64,000 nt of DNA from Nocardioides sp. ChNu-153 (GCF_030466625.1 NZ_JADEVT010000001.1:700978-764977), one strand, 5' to 3'; counted from the stretch's first letter, positions 42,042-51,255 are shown. Notes: a model not told the origin generated them from the sequence alone. Numbers and translations: made by a program.

Positions 42042-42517
42042 TGACCGACATCGCCGCCGTGCCGGGGCAGCGCGCGCTGCTCGTGAGCACCCAGGGCGGC
42101 CACCTCGCGCAGCTGCTCGCCCTGCGCCCCTGGTGGGAGCAGCGGGAGCGCACGTGGGTGTGCCCGGACACCCCCGACGTGCGGGACCGCCTCGCGGACG
42201 AGCGGGTCGTCACCTCCTACTCGCCGACCACCCGCAACGTCGGCAACCTGCTGCGCAACCTGGTGCTCGCCTGGCGGGTCCTGCGCCGCGAGCGGCCCGA
42301 CGTCGTGGTGAGCGCCGGCGCGGGCGTGGCGGTGCCGTTCTTCGTGCTCGCCTGGGTGCTGCGCATCCCCACCGTGTTCCTCGAGGTCTACGACCGGGTC
42401 GACTCGCCGACCATGACGGGACGCCTGTGCGGCCCCTTCACGTCGCGGCGGATCGTGCAGTGGGACACGCAGCTGGACGTCTACCCGGACGCCGCTCTCG
42501 TCGGGCCGCTCCTGTGA
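42041..42517 (+). CDS. Alg14/PssD-like glycosyltransferase subunit
   Basis: A 158-residue protein of the Alg14 family, the membrane-anchoring half of a two-part glycosyltransferase. It begins with RALLVSTQGGHLAQLLAL, the usual N-terminal nucleotide-sugar loop. A hydrophobic helix VSAGAGVAVPFFVLAWVLRIPTVFLEVYDRVDSPTMTGRL follows, and the protein ends WDTQLDVYPDAALVGPLL. In bacteria, PssD pairs with PssE to add the second sugar. Start and stop overlap the neighbouring genes, and the Alg13/PssE-like partner follows directly. Confidence 0.88.
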   Translation: MTDIAAVPGQRALLVSTQGGHLAQLLALRPWWEQRERTWVCPDTPDVRDRLADERVVTSYSPTTRNVGNLLRNLVLAWRVLRRERPDVVVSAGAGVAVPFFVLAWVLRIPTVFLEVYDRVDSPTMTGRLCGPFTSRRIVQWDTQLDVYPDAALVGPLL

Positions 42518-43092
42518 CCGCCGTCGACGCCGGCCGCCCCCTCGTGGTGGCGCTGCTGGGCACCGACCACCACCCGTTCGACCGGCTGGTCGACTGGATG
42601 GACACGCTCGCGGGCTCCCTCGAGGGCCGGGCGCACGTGGTCGTCCAGCACGGTCACAGCGCCGAGCCGCGGGTGGCGGAGGGCCACGCCTTCGTGGACC
42701 ACGACGACCTGGAGCGCCTCGTTCGCACCGCCGACGTCGTCGTGTGCCACGGCGGCCCGGGCACGATCATGGACGCCCGCCGTGCCGGGCACGTGCCCGT
42801 CTGCGTGCCCCGCGACCCCTCGCTCGGCGAGCACGTCGACGGCCACCAGCAGCGTTTCGCCGAGGTCGCCGGTGACGCCGGGATGGTGCAGCTGGCGACC
42901 GAGCGCGACGGCGTCGACGCGGCCGTCCTCGACGCGCTCGCCGGCACGGGCCCCCGCGTGGAGCAGGAGGCGGACGACGCCGCCGGCCAGGCCGCCGCGC
43001 GCTTCGCCCACCACGTCGACGAGCTGGTCGGCCACCGTCAGCGCCGAGTCCGCTCGGTGCGCCGCGCCCTGCTCTCGCGGGTGCAGCGATGA
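42514..43092 (+). CDS. Alg13/PssE-like glycosyltransferase subunit
   Basis: A 192-residue partner of the preceding gene. It carries the C-terminal GT28-type donor-binding half: VVALLGTDHHPFDRLVDWMDTLA, HGHSAEPRVAEGHAFVDHDDLERLVRTADVVVCHGGPGTIMDARRAGHVPVCVPRDPSLGEHVDGHQQRFAE. CHGGPGT is the family donor-phosphate loop. The basic C-terminal tail (HRQRRVRSVRRALLSRVQR) may contact the membrane. GTGA overlaps on both sides show strong coupling within the operon. Sugar specificity is unknown. Confidence 0.88.
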   Translation: MTAVDAGRPLVVALLGTDHHPFDRLVDWMDTLAGSLEGRAHVVVQHGHSAEPRVAEGHAFVDHDDLERLVRTADVVVCHGGPGTIMDARRAGHVPVCVPRDPSLGEHVDGHQQRFAEVAGDAGMVQLATERDGVDAAVLDALAGTGPRVEQEADDAAGQAAARFAHHVDELVGHRQRRVRSVRRALLSRVQR

Positions 43093-43622
43093 GCGTCCTG
43101 CGGCGGGTGGGCGCCGCCGTACGCCTCGACGCGGGGATCGCCTGGCGCCACCTCGTCCTGGGCGTCGTGGCCGGCTCCGCGCTCGTCCCGCGCCCGCTGC
43201 GGTGGCTGGTCTACCGCGCCGCCGGCCTCGACGTCCGCACCCGCAACGTGTTCAGCGGCGTGACCATCACCGGCAGCGCGCTGAGCGTGGGGGAGCGGAC
43301 CTTCGTCAACCACGACTGCTACCTCGACGTGGCGCGGGGTCGCATCGAGATCGGCGCCGACTGCCACCTGGCCCCGCAGGTCATGGTGCTGACGGCCACC
43401 CACGGGCGCGACGAGGACGGGCGCACGTCCCGCGACGCGGAGTACCTGACGACCCGCGTCGGCGACAACGTGTGGCTGGGCGCGCGCGCCACCCTGCTCC
43501 CGGGCGCGGTCGTCGAGGACGGCTGCGTCGTCGCCGCCGGCGCCGTCGTCACCGGCCGCCTCACCAGCGGCGGTGTGTACGCCGGGGTGCCCGCCCGCCG
43601 CGTCCGCGAGGTGGCGGCGTGA
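43089..43622 (+). CDS. Hexapeptide-repeat acyltransferase (WcaF/CysE-like)
   Basis: A 177-residue left-handed beta-helix acyltransferase. The N-terminal helical part has one membrane-associated segment (HLVLGVVAGSALVPRPLRWLVYRAAGLDVRTRNVFSG). Hexapeptide repeats follow (VTITGSALSVGERTFVNHDCYLDVARGRIEIGADCHLAPQVMVLTATHGRDE), with VGDNVWLGARATLLPGAVVEDGCVVAAGAVVTG at the end. The His in TATHG is the usual catalytic base. Likely O-acetylates a sugar of the polymer. Overlaps the genes on both sides by 4 bp. Confidence 0.92.
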   Translation: MSVLRRVGAAVRLDAGIAWRHLVLGVVAGSALVPRPLRWLVYRAAGLDVRTRNVFSGVTITGSALSVGERTFVNHDCYLDVARGRIEIGADCHLAPQVMVLTATHGRDEDGRTSRDAEYLTTRVGDNVWLGARATLLPGAVVEDGCVVAAGAVVTGRLTSGGVYAGVPARRVREVAA

Positions 43623-44977
43623 GCGCTCCCACCGTCGTGCGGCGCGACCCAGCGCCCCCCTCGACCGCGACCCCCGCCGAGCTGACCTCGGCGGTGCGGC
43701 CCGTCGCGCTCCTCCTCCTGGCCTACCCCCTGTGGTGGGCCCTGGGCGTGCAGGTGCCCGCGTGGGTGGTCGCCGCCGTACCGGTCGTGCTCTGGCTGGC
43801 GGTCAACCGCCGCGTGGTGACCCTCCCGCCGGGCTACGGCGTGCTCCTGCTCTTCCTCGGCTGGGTGCTGGTCTCGGCGCTGATGCTGAGCACGGCGCGC
43901 TACGCGGTGTCCTACGGGTTCCGGCTCGCGCTCTACGCGAGCGTCGTCGCGATGGCGGTCGTCGTGTGGAACGCGCTCGACCGCGGTCTGCCGGGACGCC
44001 GCGTGCTGACGTGGCTGGTCGCGCTGTGGGCGGCGGCGGTGCTGCTCGCCTACCCGGGCATCCTGGTCGACAACCTGCAGTTCACGAGCCCGTTCCAGGC
44101 GCTCACCCGGGCCGTCGGCCTCGACGACCCGTTCGTGACGTCGCTGACCCACCCCGAGTTCTCGGAGTACGACGGGCTCTACGGCTCACCGCGCCCCAGC
44201 CCCCTCTTCGCCTACACCAACGACTGGGGCGCCGCCGTCGGCATCGGCTTCCCGGTCGTCGTGCACGCGTTCTGCGTCGCCACCCGCCGCCACGAGCGCG
44301 TGCTCCTCGCGGGGCTGCTGGTCGCGGCGGTGCCGCCGGTGCTCGTGTCGCTGAACCGCGGCTGCTGGGTGACGATCGCCGTCGCCGCGGCGTACGTCGT
44401 GGTGCGGCGCGCCGCGACCGGCGACCTGCGGGCGCTCGGCGCCGTCGGCGGCACCGTGGCCGGCCTGGCGGCGACGATCTGGCTCGTCGAGCCGGTGCGA
44501 CGCGTGCTGACGGCCCGGCTGGAGTACGCCAACACCAGCACCCGCGAGACCCTCTACCAGGCGTCGTGGGACCTCGCGCTGCGCTCGCCCCTCTTCGGCT
44601 GGGGCGCGCCGCAGTCCTCGGCCGGCCTCGCCGACAGCAACGACGTCTCCATCGGCACCCACGGACAGCTGTGGACGATCCTCGTCTCCCAGGGGATCGC
44701 CGGCGCCGTGGTGTTCGTGCTGGCCGTGCTCGCCGTGTGGTGGCACGCCCGGCCGCGCGACGGCCGCTCGGCCGACATCTGGCTGCACGCCACGGGTCCG
44801 GCGCTGCTCGTGCAGATCGCCTTCTACGAGGTGCTGCCCGTGCCGCTCGCCGTGACCCTGCTGGCGCTCGCCCTCACCGGGGTGCGCCGCCTCCACACCA
44901 CCTCTCCCGCGGCGGGCGCCACCAGCGCCGCGCCCGTGGCACCCCACCCCAGGAAGGTGACCGCTCACCATGCATGA
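43619..44977 (+). CDS. O-antigen ligase / Wzy-like polymerase
   Basis: A 452-residue integral membrane protein with about ten to twelve spans. The large external loop between roughly residues 140 and 200 (FTSPFQALTRAVGLDDPFVTSLTHPEFSEYDGLYGSPRPSPLFAYTNDWG) and the motif ANTSTRETLYQASWDLALRSPLFGWGAPQSS match the Wzy_C / O-antigen ligase family. It would polymerise lipid-linked repeat units outside the membrane. GTGA overlap upstream and 8-bp overlap with the Wzz-like gene. Confidence 0.87.
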   Translation: MSAPTVVRRDPAPPSTATPAELTSAVRPVALLLLAYPLWWALGVQVPAWVVAAVPVVLWLAVNRRVVTLPPGYGVLLLFLGWVLVSALMLSTARYAVSYGFRLALYASVVAMAVVVWNALDRGLPGRRVLTWLVALWAAAVLLAYPGILVDNLQFTSPFQALTRAVGLDDPFVTSLTHPEFSEYDGLYGSPRPSPLFAYTNDWGAAVGIGFPVVVHAFCVATRRHERVLLAGLLVAAVPPVLVSLNRGCWVTIAVAAAYVVVRRAATGDLRALGAVGGTVAGLAATIWLVEPVRRVLTARLEYANTSTRETLYQASWDLALRSPLFGWGAPQSSAGLADSNDVSIGTHGQLWTILVSQGIAGAVVFVLAVLAVWWHARPRDGRSADIWLHATGPALLVQIAFYEVLPVPLAVTLLALALTGVRRLHTTSPAAGATSAAPVAPHPRKVTAHHA

Positions 44978-46361
44978 CGAGAAGACGACGGCCCTGGACA
45001 CGTCTCCGGAGCCCACCGCGACCTGCGCGACCACCGCGACCACCGCGACCACCGCGCCTGCCGGGACGGACGACGGACGCGAGCTGCGTCGCCTCCCCAC
45101 GCTCGCCGCGGCCATCCGCGCTCACCGCCTCCACCTGCTCGTGGGGATGGCGCTCGGCCTCGTCGCCGGGCTCCTGGTCGCGGGGCTCACGCAGCCGACG
45201 TACGCCGCGACGTCGACCGTGCGGGTCGGCAGCGGCCTCGTGCCCGTCGGCGACTTCCGCCCCGACACCCTGTGGGCGGAGGACCAGGTCGCCCTGACCC
45301 GCACCCCACCCGTGCGGGAGGCCATCGCCGAGGAGATCGGCGACGGCACGACGGCCGACGACGTGGCGCGCCGCCTGGGCGTGGTGGCGGAGACGAACAG
45401 CAACTACCTCGTCTTCACCTGGACCGACGACGACGCCGAGGAGGCGGAGGAGCGCGCCGACACCGCCGCCGAGGTCTACCTGGAGCGGGCGCAGGCGGAG
45501 GCGGTGCAGCGCTGGGAGAGCCACGACGCGCTGCTGGCCGACCTCATCGCCGCCTACGACGCCGACGACCCGCGCGCCGCGGAGCTCGTCGAGGAGCGGG
45601 TGCTGCTCGAGGAGACCGTGGTGGACCCCGGCAAGATCGCGGGCGCCGCCGCCGGCACCGCCCGGCAGACCTCCCTCACCCCTGCCGCGCACGTGCTGGC
45701 CGGTCTGCTCGGCGGCCTGCTGCTGGGCCTCGTGTCGGCCTACCTGTGGCACCTGCGGTCCCCGAACGCCCCGCGGCAGCTCGCGCTCGCCGGCGCCGGC
45801 GCCGGCGCCCACCCCGGTGCCGGTCCCGACGCCGGTCCCGACACCGCCCGGGGTGGCGGTCTCGCCGGCGCCGTGCGCCGTCGGCGCGGCGCCGCCCGCG
45901 ACCGGGTCGACGGGGAGGAGCCGGCTCCGGAGCTCCTCGGCAGCGACGTCGACGTCCCGGCGACCGAGCTCGCCGTGCTGGCCGCCGTGCGCCGCGACGC
46001 CCCCGACGGGGCCCTGGCCACGATCGGCCTCGGCGTCACGCGGTGGCTCCTGCGCCGCGAGCAGGAGGACCCGGGGGCGGAGCTGCGCCTCGGTGTCTAC
46101 GTCACGCCCGACCTCGACCCCAGCGCGGCGGACCTGGTGCGCCGCGGCGTCCGCGCGGTCGGCGCCGACGGCCGCCTCGAGATCGACCTGCTCGACGTCA
46201 CCCTGCCGAACTGGCGGATCGACTTCGAGGCCTGCGACGGCGTCGTGGTGGTCGTCGGCACGAGCCGCTGGGCCGCCGACGCGCTCGACGTCGCCCGCAT
46301 GCACCTCGCGGCCGTGGACGTCACCGTGCTCGGACGGGTGGAGGTCGAGGGCGTTGAGTGA
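44970..46361 (+). CDS. Wzz/chain-length-determinant-like membrane protein
   Basis: A 463-residue protein. A Thr/Ala-rich N-terminus is followed by a first membrane helix (LHLLVGMALGLVAGLLVAGL), an extracellular part of about 150 residues starting PTYAATSTVRVGSG with coiled-coil-forming acidic helices, and a second membrane helix (HVLAGLLGGLLLGLVSAYLWHLR). The cytosolic C-terminal domain of about 200 residues (GALATIGLGVTRWLLRRE to VVVVVGTSRWAADALDVARMHLAAVDVTVLGRVEVEGVE) is related in pattern to BY-kinase-type proteins but lacks a Walker A. It probably sets polymer length. The 3' end overlaps the GT2 gene. Confidence 0.82.
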   Translation: MHDEKTTALDTSPEPTATCATTATTATTAPAGTDDGRELRRLPTLAAAIRAHRLHLLVGMALGLVAGLLVAGLTQPTYAATSTVRVGSGLVPVGDFRPDTLWAEDQVALTRTPPVREAIAEEIGDGTTADDVARRLGVVAETNSNYLVFTWTDDDAEEAEERADTAAEVYLERAQAEAVQRWESHDALLADLIAAYDADDPRAAELVEERVLLEETVVDPGKIAGAAAGTARQTSLTPAAHVLAGLLGGLLLGLVSAYLWHLRSPNAPRQLALAGAGAGAHPGAGPDAGPDTARGGGLAGAVRRRRGAARDRVDGEEPAPELLGSDVDVPATELAVLAAVRRDAPDGALATIGLGVTRWLLRREQEDPGAELRLGVYVTPDLDPSAADLVRRGVRAVGADGRLEIDLLDVTLPNWRIDFEACDGVVVVVGTSRWAADALDVARMHLAAVDVTVLGRVEVEGVE

Positions 46362-47307
46362 GACCGCCCCGGGCGCCCGCCGCGACGAGCGCCACCCCGC
46401 CGTCTCCGTCACCATCGCCACCCACGGCCGCACTGAGACCCTCCGACGGGCGGTCCTGTCGGTGTGGGAGCAGACCTACGAGGGGCCCGTCGACCTCGTC
46501 GTCGTGCTCGACGACGACCGCGACCCGGCCGAGCTGGGCCTGCCGCAGCCGCAGCGCGCCGGCCAGCGGCTGCGGGTCGTCCGCAACGCCCGGCGCCCCG
46601 GTGTCGCCGGCGCCCGCAACACGGGTCTCGCGCTCGCCGAGCACGACCTGCTCGCGACCTGCGACGACGACGACGCCTGGCTGCCGGGCCGGCTCGACGC
46701 CCAGGTCCGCGAGCTGCTCGCCGAGCCCGACCTGCTCGCCGTCGGTGGGAGCGTGCGGGTCGTGCGGGGTGACGTGCACGTCGTACGACGCGCGCCCCGC
46801 CGCCGCGTGCACCTGCAGGACCTGCTCGACGACCGCGTCATGGAGCTGCACCCCTCCGCGCTGCTCTACCGCTGCCGCGCGGTCGCCGTGGTGGGCGGCT
46901 GGGACGAGGACCTGCCGGGGGGCTACGCGGAGGACTACGAGCTGCTGCTGCGCCTCGCCCGCACCGGCACCATCGGGCTCGTCGAGGACGTCGTCGCCGA
47001 CATCCACTGGAACGGCGGGTCGTACTTCTTCAGCCGGTGGCAGACCGTCGCCGCCGCCCTGTCGTCGCTCCTCGCGGCGTTCCCCGAGTTCGCCGCGTCG
47101 CCGAGCGGACGGGCGCGGATCTCCGGCCAGATCGCCTTCGCCCACGCCGCCGCCGGCGAGCGGGGCGAGGCCCGCACCTGGCTGCGGCGGGCGTGGACCG
47201 ACAACCGCCGGGAGCCCCGCGTCGTGCTCACCGCCCTCGTGCTCAGCCGTCTCGTGAGCGCCACCCGCATCCAGTCCGCGCTGCACGCCCGTGGTCGCGG
47301 TATCTGA
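46354..47307 (+). CDS. Glycosyltransferase family 2
   Basis: A 317-residue GT-A-fold enzyme. The N-terminus is VSVTIATHGRTETLRRAVLSVWEQTY, followed by VVVLDDDRDP, RNARRPGVAGARNTGLALAEHDLLATCDDDDAWLPGRL with the DXD metal site, and GGWDEDLPGGYAEDYELLLRLA. The only reasonable start is a TTG at 46354, overlapping the end of the preceding gene by 8 bp; no ATG or GTG is available in frame before the catalytic domain. Adds a sugar of the repeat unit; donor unknown. Confidence 0.9.
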   Translation: MSETAPGARRDERHPAVSVTIATHGRTETLRRAVLSVWEQTYEGPVDLVVVLDDDRDPAELGLPQPQRAGQRLRVVRNARRPGVAGARNTGLALAEHDLLATCDDDDAWLPGRLDAQVRELLAEPDLLAVGGSVRVVRGDVHVVRRAPRRRVHLQDLLDDRVMELHPSALLYRCRAVAVVGGWDEDLPGGYAEDYELLLRLARTGTIGLVEDVVADIHWNGGSYFFSRWQTVAAALSSLLAAFPEFAASPSGRARISGQIAFAHAAAGERGEARTWLRRAWTDNRREPRVVLTALVLSRLVSATRIQSALHARGRGI

Positions 47308-48916
47308 GGAGCCGCGGCCCCTGGCGCCGCGGCCGGCCGAACGCAGGGAGATGGCGCGCAGCGGCGCCGTGTCGCTGGTCGGGTCGGTCGCGGCCGCCCT
47401 CGGCGGGTTCGCGCTGACGATCGTGCTCGGACGGTTGTTCGGCGCCCACCTGGCCGGGCTCTACTTCCAGGCCGTCGCGGTGCTGATGATCCTCAACGGG
47501 GTCGCGCTCGCCGGCAGCGACACCGGGCTGGTGCGCGCCCTGTCGGGCCACCGCGCGGTCGGCGACCACCAGCGCGCCTGGAGGGCCGTCCGCCTGACGC
47601 TGACCCCGGTGCTCCTGTGGAGCCTCGTGGTCGCCGCCACCCTCGCCGTGCTCGTCGACGACATCGCCGCGACGTTCCCGGCGGCCGACCGCTCGACGGT
47701 CACCGCGTTCTGCTGGGTGCTCGTCGGCACCCTCGTGGTCTCCGCGACCGGGCAGGCCGCGCTCAACGGCACCCGCTCGCTCGGCTCGGTCCTGCCCTTC
47801 GTGTGGCTCTACCAGGTGCTCCTGCCGACCTCCCGGCTCGCCGCCGTCGCCCTGCTGTGGTGGGTCGACGCCCCGGCGGAGTGGCTGCTCGTCAGCTACG
47901 CCGCGCCCCTCGTGCTCATGGACCTCGCCGCCGCCGCGCTGCTCCTGCGCGGTGTGCGCCGGGCCCGCACCGCGGCCCCGGCCCCGGCCTCGAGCCCGGC
48001 GGCCACACCGGCGACCCCTCCCGACGTGCGGGCCGAGGCCCGCGCGCTCTGGGCGTTCAACCTGCCCCGCGGTGTCGCGTCGTGCCTGGAGCTCGCGATC
48101 GTCTGGGCCGACGTGATCGTCGTCGGCATCCTGCTCGGCCCCGCGGCCGCCGGCGCCTGGGCCGCGGCGAGCCGCTTCGTCACCACCGGCACCATGGCGA
48201 TGGAGGCCCTGCGCCTGCAGAGCGCCCCCGCGATGGCCGCCGCGTGGGCGCGGGACGACCGGGCGGCGTTCCGCGACGTCTACGCCGTCACCACCGTCTG
48301 GCTGGTGCTGGTGTCGTGGCCGATCTTCCTGGGCCTCGCGGTGCACGCGCCGCTGGTGCTCGGGGTCGTCGGCCCGGAGTTCGCCGAGGCGGCCCCGGCG
48401 CTGACCGTGGTCGCGCTCGGCATGCTCGTCTACGTCGCGATGGGCAACGTCACCGCCGCCCTGCTGATGGCGGGACGCAGCGCGCTGACCGCGGCCCACA
48501 CCGCGGTCGCGCTGGGCCTCAACATCGTCCTCAACCTCGTGCTCGTGCCACGGATCGGCCTGGTCGGCGCCGCCGTCGCGTGGGCGGGGTGCCTGGCCCT
48601 CGACTCCGCGCTCGGCCTGGTGCGCGGCGGTCGCCGCACCGGCATCCGCCTGCCGTGGCGTCCGGTGCTCGTCGCGGGCGCCTGCGCCCTGCTCGCCTAC
48701 GGCCTGCCCGGCCTGGCGCTGCGGCTGGTCACCGACCCCACGTGGTCCTGGCTGGGGGTCCACGCCCTGGTCGGCACGCTGGCGTACGCCGCGCTCCTGC
48801 AGCTCGCGCGCCGCCCGCTCGACCTCCCGGCGCTGCGGCTGCCGGCCACCCACCGCCCGTCCCGCCCGTCCCGCCCGTCCCGCCCGTCCCGCCCGTCCCG
48901 TTGGAGGACCCCGTGA
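47291..48916 (+). CDS. Polysaccharide flippase (MOP/Wzx-like)
   Basis: A 541-residue membrane protein with about 12-14 spans. The N-terminal REMARSGAVSLVGSVAAALGGFALTIVLGRLFGAHLAGLYFQ is typical of Wzx/PST flippases, which move lipid-linked repeat units across the membrane. A Pro/Ala linker near residue 235 splits the two halves. The C-terminus ends in an RPS repeat encoded by a 9-bp tandem array. The GTG at 47291 overlaps the GT2 gene by 17 bp; an ATG at 47351 is possible but has its Shine-Dalgarno too close. Confidence 0.88.
   Translation: MVAVSEEPRPLAPRPAERREMARSGAVSLVGSVAAALGGFALTIVLGRLFGAHLAGLYFQAVAVLMILNGVALAGSDTGLVRALSGHRAVGDHQRAWRAVRLTLTPVLLWSLVVAATLAVLVDDIAATFPAADRSTVTAFCWVLVGTLVVSATGQAALNGTRSLGSVLPFVWLYQVLLPTSRLAAVALLWWVDAPAEWLLVSYAAPLVLMDLAAAALLLRGVRRARTAAPAPASSPAATPATPPDVRAEARALWAFNLPRGVASCLELAIVWADVIVVGILLGPAAAGAWAAASRFVTTGTMAMEALRLQSAPAMAAAWARDDRAAFRDVYAVTTVWLVLVSWPIFLGLAVHAPLVLGVVGPEFAEAAPALTVVALGMLVYVAMGNVTAALLMAGRSALTAAHTAVALGLNIVLNLVLVPRIGLVGAAVAWAGCLALDSALGLVRGGRRTGIRLPWRPVLVAGACALLAYGLPGLALRLVTDPTWSWLGVHALVGTLAYAALLQLARRPLDLPALRLPATHRPSRPSRPSRPSRPSRWRTP
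48854..48898. repeat. 9-bp tandem repeat coding the flippase RPS tail
   Basis: Five perfect units of CGCCCGTCC coding Arg-Pro-Ser repeats at the very end of the flippase, just before the Shine-Dalgarno of the sulfotransferase gene. Confidence 0.9.
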
Positions 48917-49812
48917 GCAGTCTCGACGACTCCGCAGCCCTGCGGCGGGCCAAGTCACTGGTGCCGCAGCCCGCGAAGCAGGCGGTGGGCGGCGCCGTAC
49001 GCCTCGGCGGGACGGCCACGGCCGCCTGGCGACCCGGTCCGGACGTGCTGGTGGTGGGGGCGAAGCGCAGCGGCACCACGTTCCTGTGGTCGGCCCTGCT
49101 GTCGCACCCGCAGGTGCTGCCGCTGCTGCCGGCGGCGCAGCACGTGAAGAGCCCGCACTGGTTCACGCGCCACGCGGACCGCTCCGAGGCGTGGTACCGC
49201 GGGCACTTCCCGACCGCGGCCACCCGGCGTCGCCACGCGGAGCGCCACGGCGCGGCGCTCGCGGTGGAGGCCGACCCGGCGTACCTCTTCGACCCCCGGG
49301 TCGCCACGCGGGCCCACGAGGTGCTGCCGGACGCGCGGATCGTCGTGCTGCTGCGCGACCCCGTCGAGCGGGCCTACTCCCACTACCGGGAGCGGGTAAA
49401 GGCCGGCGTCGAGTCGCTCGGGTTCGCCGCGGCGCTCGCCGCGGAGCCCGGGCGGCTGGCGGGGGAGCGGGAGCGGCTGGCCGCGGACCCGACGTACCAC
49501 CCGCGGGCGCTGGACTGGTACTCCTACCGCGCCCGCGGCGAGTACGCCGGTCAGGTCGCCGCGTGGCTCGACGCCTACGGCCCCGACCGGGTGCTGGTGC
49601 TGCGCAGCGAGGACATGTACGCCGACCCCGCCACCGCCCTCGGGCGGGTGCAGGACCACGTCGGCCTCGACCGGCGCCCGCCCGCGTCGACCCGCCGCAA
49701 CCGCGCGCCCGGGGACGCCTTGCCGGCCGGACCGGCGGAGGAGCTGCGGGCGCACTACGAACCGCACACGAAGGAGCTCGCACGGCTCCTCGGCACGGAG
49801 GTGTGGTGGTGA
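48913..49812 (+). CDS. PAPS-dependent sulfotransferase
   Basis: Transfers sulfate from PAPS to an acceptor hydroxyl. 299 residues. The 5'-phosphosulfate loop is VVGAKRSGTTFLW (about 48-59) and the 3'-phosphate site is LLRDPVERAYSHY (from residue 148); these are the two signatures of the family. HPQVLPLLPAAQHVKSPHWF and HYEPHTKELARLLG fit bacterial sugar or lipid sulfotransferases. GTG start with TTGGAGG 5 nt upstream, overlapping the flippase stop. Being inside the polysaccharide operon, its acceptor is most likely the polymer or its lipid-linked precursor (inference). Confidence 0.93.
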   Translation: MSSLDDSAALRRAKSLVPQPAKQAVGGAVRLGGTATAAWRPGPDVLVVGAKRSGTTFLWSALLSHPQVLPLLPAAQHVKSPHWFTRHADRSEAWYRGHFPTAATRRRHAERHGAALAVEADPAYLFDPRVATRAHEVLPDARIVVLLRDPVERAYSHYRERVKAGVESLGFAAALAAEPGRLAGERERLAADPTYHPRALDWYSYRARGEYAGQVAAWLDAYGPDRVLVLRSEDMYADPATALGRVQDHVGLDRRPPASTRRNRAPGDALPAGPAEELRAHYEPHTKELARLLGTEVWW

Positions 49813-49907
49813 GGCCGATCGGGCGGCCCCGGACGCCGCACACGCAGCACCCCACCCCACCCAGCACGCCCACCGGCCCCGCCGGTGCGACCCGAGGAGA
49901 CGAGAAC

Positions 49908-51245
49908 GTGGAACTGACCAGAACCAGGACCGGTGCCCGCACCGGCACCGGCGCCCGGGCGAGGTGGCGGGGTCGCGCCGGCGCGGCCAGCAGCGTCGTC
50001 GCCACCGTCCTCGCCCTCCTGCTCGGGCAGGTCGTGGCCGCCCCGGGGGCCTCGGCGGCCACGGTGGTGAGCGACGTGCCCGTGCCGATGTCGCAGACCA
50101 ACGGGCCCGTCTGGGCGGTCGAGATGGCCGCGGGGCGGATCTACGCGGGCGGGGCGTTCACCTCCACCCGGCCCTCCGGCGCGGCCGCGGGCACGAGCGA
50201 GTCCGGCCAGGGCCGGCTCGTGGCCTTCGACGCGGCGACGGGGGCGCTCGTCCCGTCGTTCGCGCCGCGTCTGACCAACGAGTGGGACGGCTCGCCCGGC
50301 ACCGTGCACGCGATGGTGCTGTCGCCGGACAAGAAGGTCCTGTACGTGGGCGGTGACTTCAACTCCGTCGACGGCCAGACCGCCGAGCACCTCGCCATGT
50401 TCGACACCGCGACCGGTCGGTTCCTCGGCCAGGTCGGCTGGAACGGGGTGAACGGCACCGTGCGCTCGCTGGCGATCTCGCCCGACGGCCGCACGCTCTA
50501 CGTCGGTGGCGCGTTCAGCGTCGGGAGCTGGACCAGCCGGGACCGGCTGGCGGCCTTCGACCTCACCACCCGCGAGGTCACGCCGTGGCGGCCGGTCATC
50601 AGCGCTCCCGTCGCGGGCGAGGCGCTGCGCACCACGGCCCTCGCGGTGTCCGCCGACGGGGCCCGCGTCTTCGTCGGCGGCCCGTTCCAGCAGGTCAACG
50701 GCCGCGCCGCGCAGGGCGTCGGTGCCGTCGACGCCCGCACCGGGGCGACGGTGGCGAACTTCCGCACCGACTACCTGCTCGCGCCGTACAACTGGGCCAC
50801 CGCGCTCCACGTCGTGGGCGACACGCTCTACCTCGCCGGTCGTGACGACCGGTCGGGCTCCGCGAGCCGCAAGGAGGGCGTGCAGGCGATCGCCACCGCG
50901 ACGGGCGCCGTGCGGTGGTACTCGCGCTGCTACGGCGACACCTTCGACGTGCTCCCGCTGGGCAGCGAGATCTACGTCGCCTCCCACGCGCACGACTGCA
51001 GCGCGGCCGGCGGCTTCGGCGAGACCAACCCCCGCCGCTACGTCGCCATGCACGTGCTCGACCGCTCGACCGGGCGGGTCAAGAGCGGATTCCAGGTGAT
51101 GACGAGCGGCGTGAGCACGCAGCCCGACACGCTCCTGCTGTCGCGCACCCTCGCCACGGACGGCCGCCAGATCGTCATGGGCGGCGGGTTCACCTCGGTG
51201 CAGGGTCGGCCCCAGGCCAACCTCGTCCGTCTGCCCGGGCGCTGA
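49908..51245 (+). CDS. Secreted beta-propeller (delta-60-repeat-like) protein
   Basis: A 445-residue exported protein. The basic N-terminus (RTRTGARTGTGARARWRGR) and hydrophobic core (VVATVLALLLGQVVAAPGASAA) form a signal peptide. About six to seven repeats of the type LYVGGDFNSVDGQTAEHLAMFDTATGRF follow, matching the delta-60 or WD40-like propeller class. Cys residues in YSRCYGD and HDCSAAGG may form a disulfide. GAGGAG lies 9 nt before the GTG at 49908. An earlier GTG overlapping the sulfotransferase stop would put a Pro/Thr-rich stretch before the signal and is less likely. It may bind or process the polymer. Confidence 0.82.
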   Translation: MELTRTRTGARTGTGARARWRGRAGAASSVVATVLALLLGQVVAAPGASAATVVSDVPVPMSQTNGPVWAVEMAAGRIYAGGAFTSTRPSGAAAGTSESGQGRLVAFDAATGALVPSFAPRLTNEWDGSPGTVHAMVLSPDKKVLYVGGDFNSVDGQTAEHLAMFDTATGRFLGQVGWNGVNGTVRSLAISPDGRTLYVGGAFSVGSWTSRDRLAAFDLTTREVTPWRPVISAPVAGEALRTTALAVSADGARVFVGGPFQQVNGRAAQGVGAVDARTGATVANFRTDYLLAPYNWATALHVVGDTLYLAGRDDRSGSASRKEGVQAIATATGAVRWYSRCYGDTFDVLPLGSEIYVASHAHDCSAAGGFGETNPRRYVAMHVLDRSTGRVKSGFQVMTSGVSTQPDTLLLSRTLATDGRQIVMGGGFTSVQGRPQANLVRLPGR

Positions 51246-51255
51246 GGGGCGGGTC

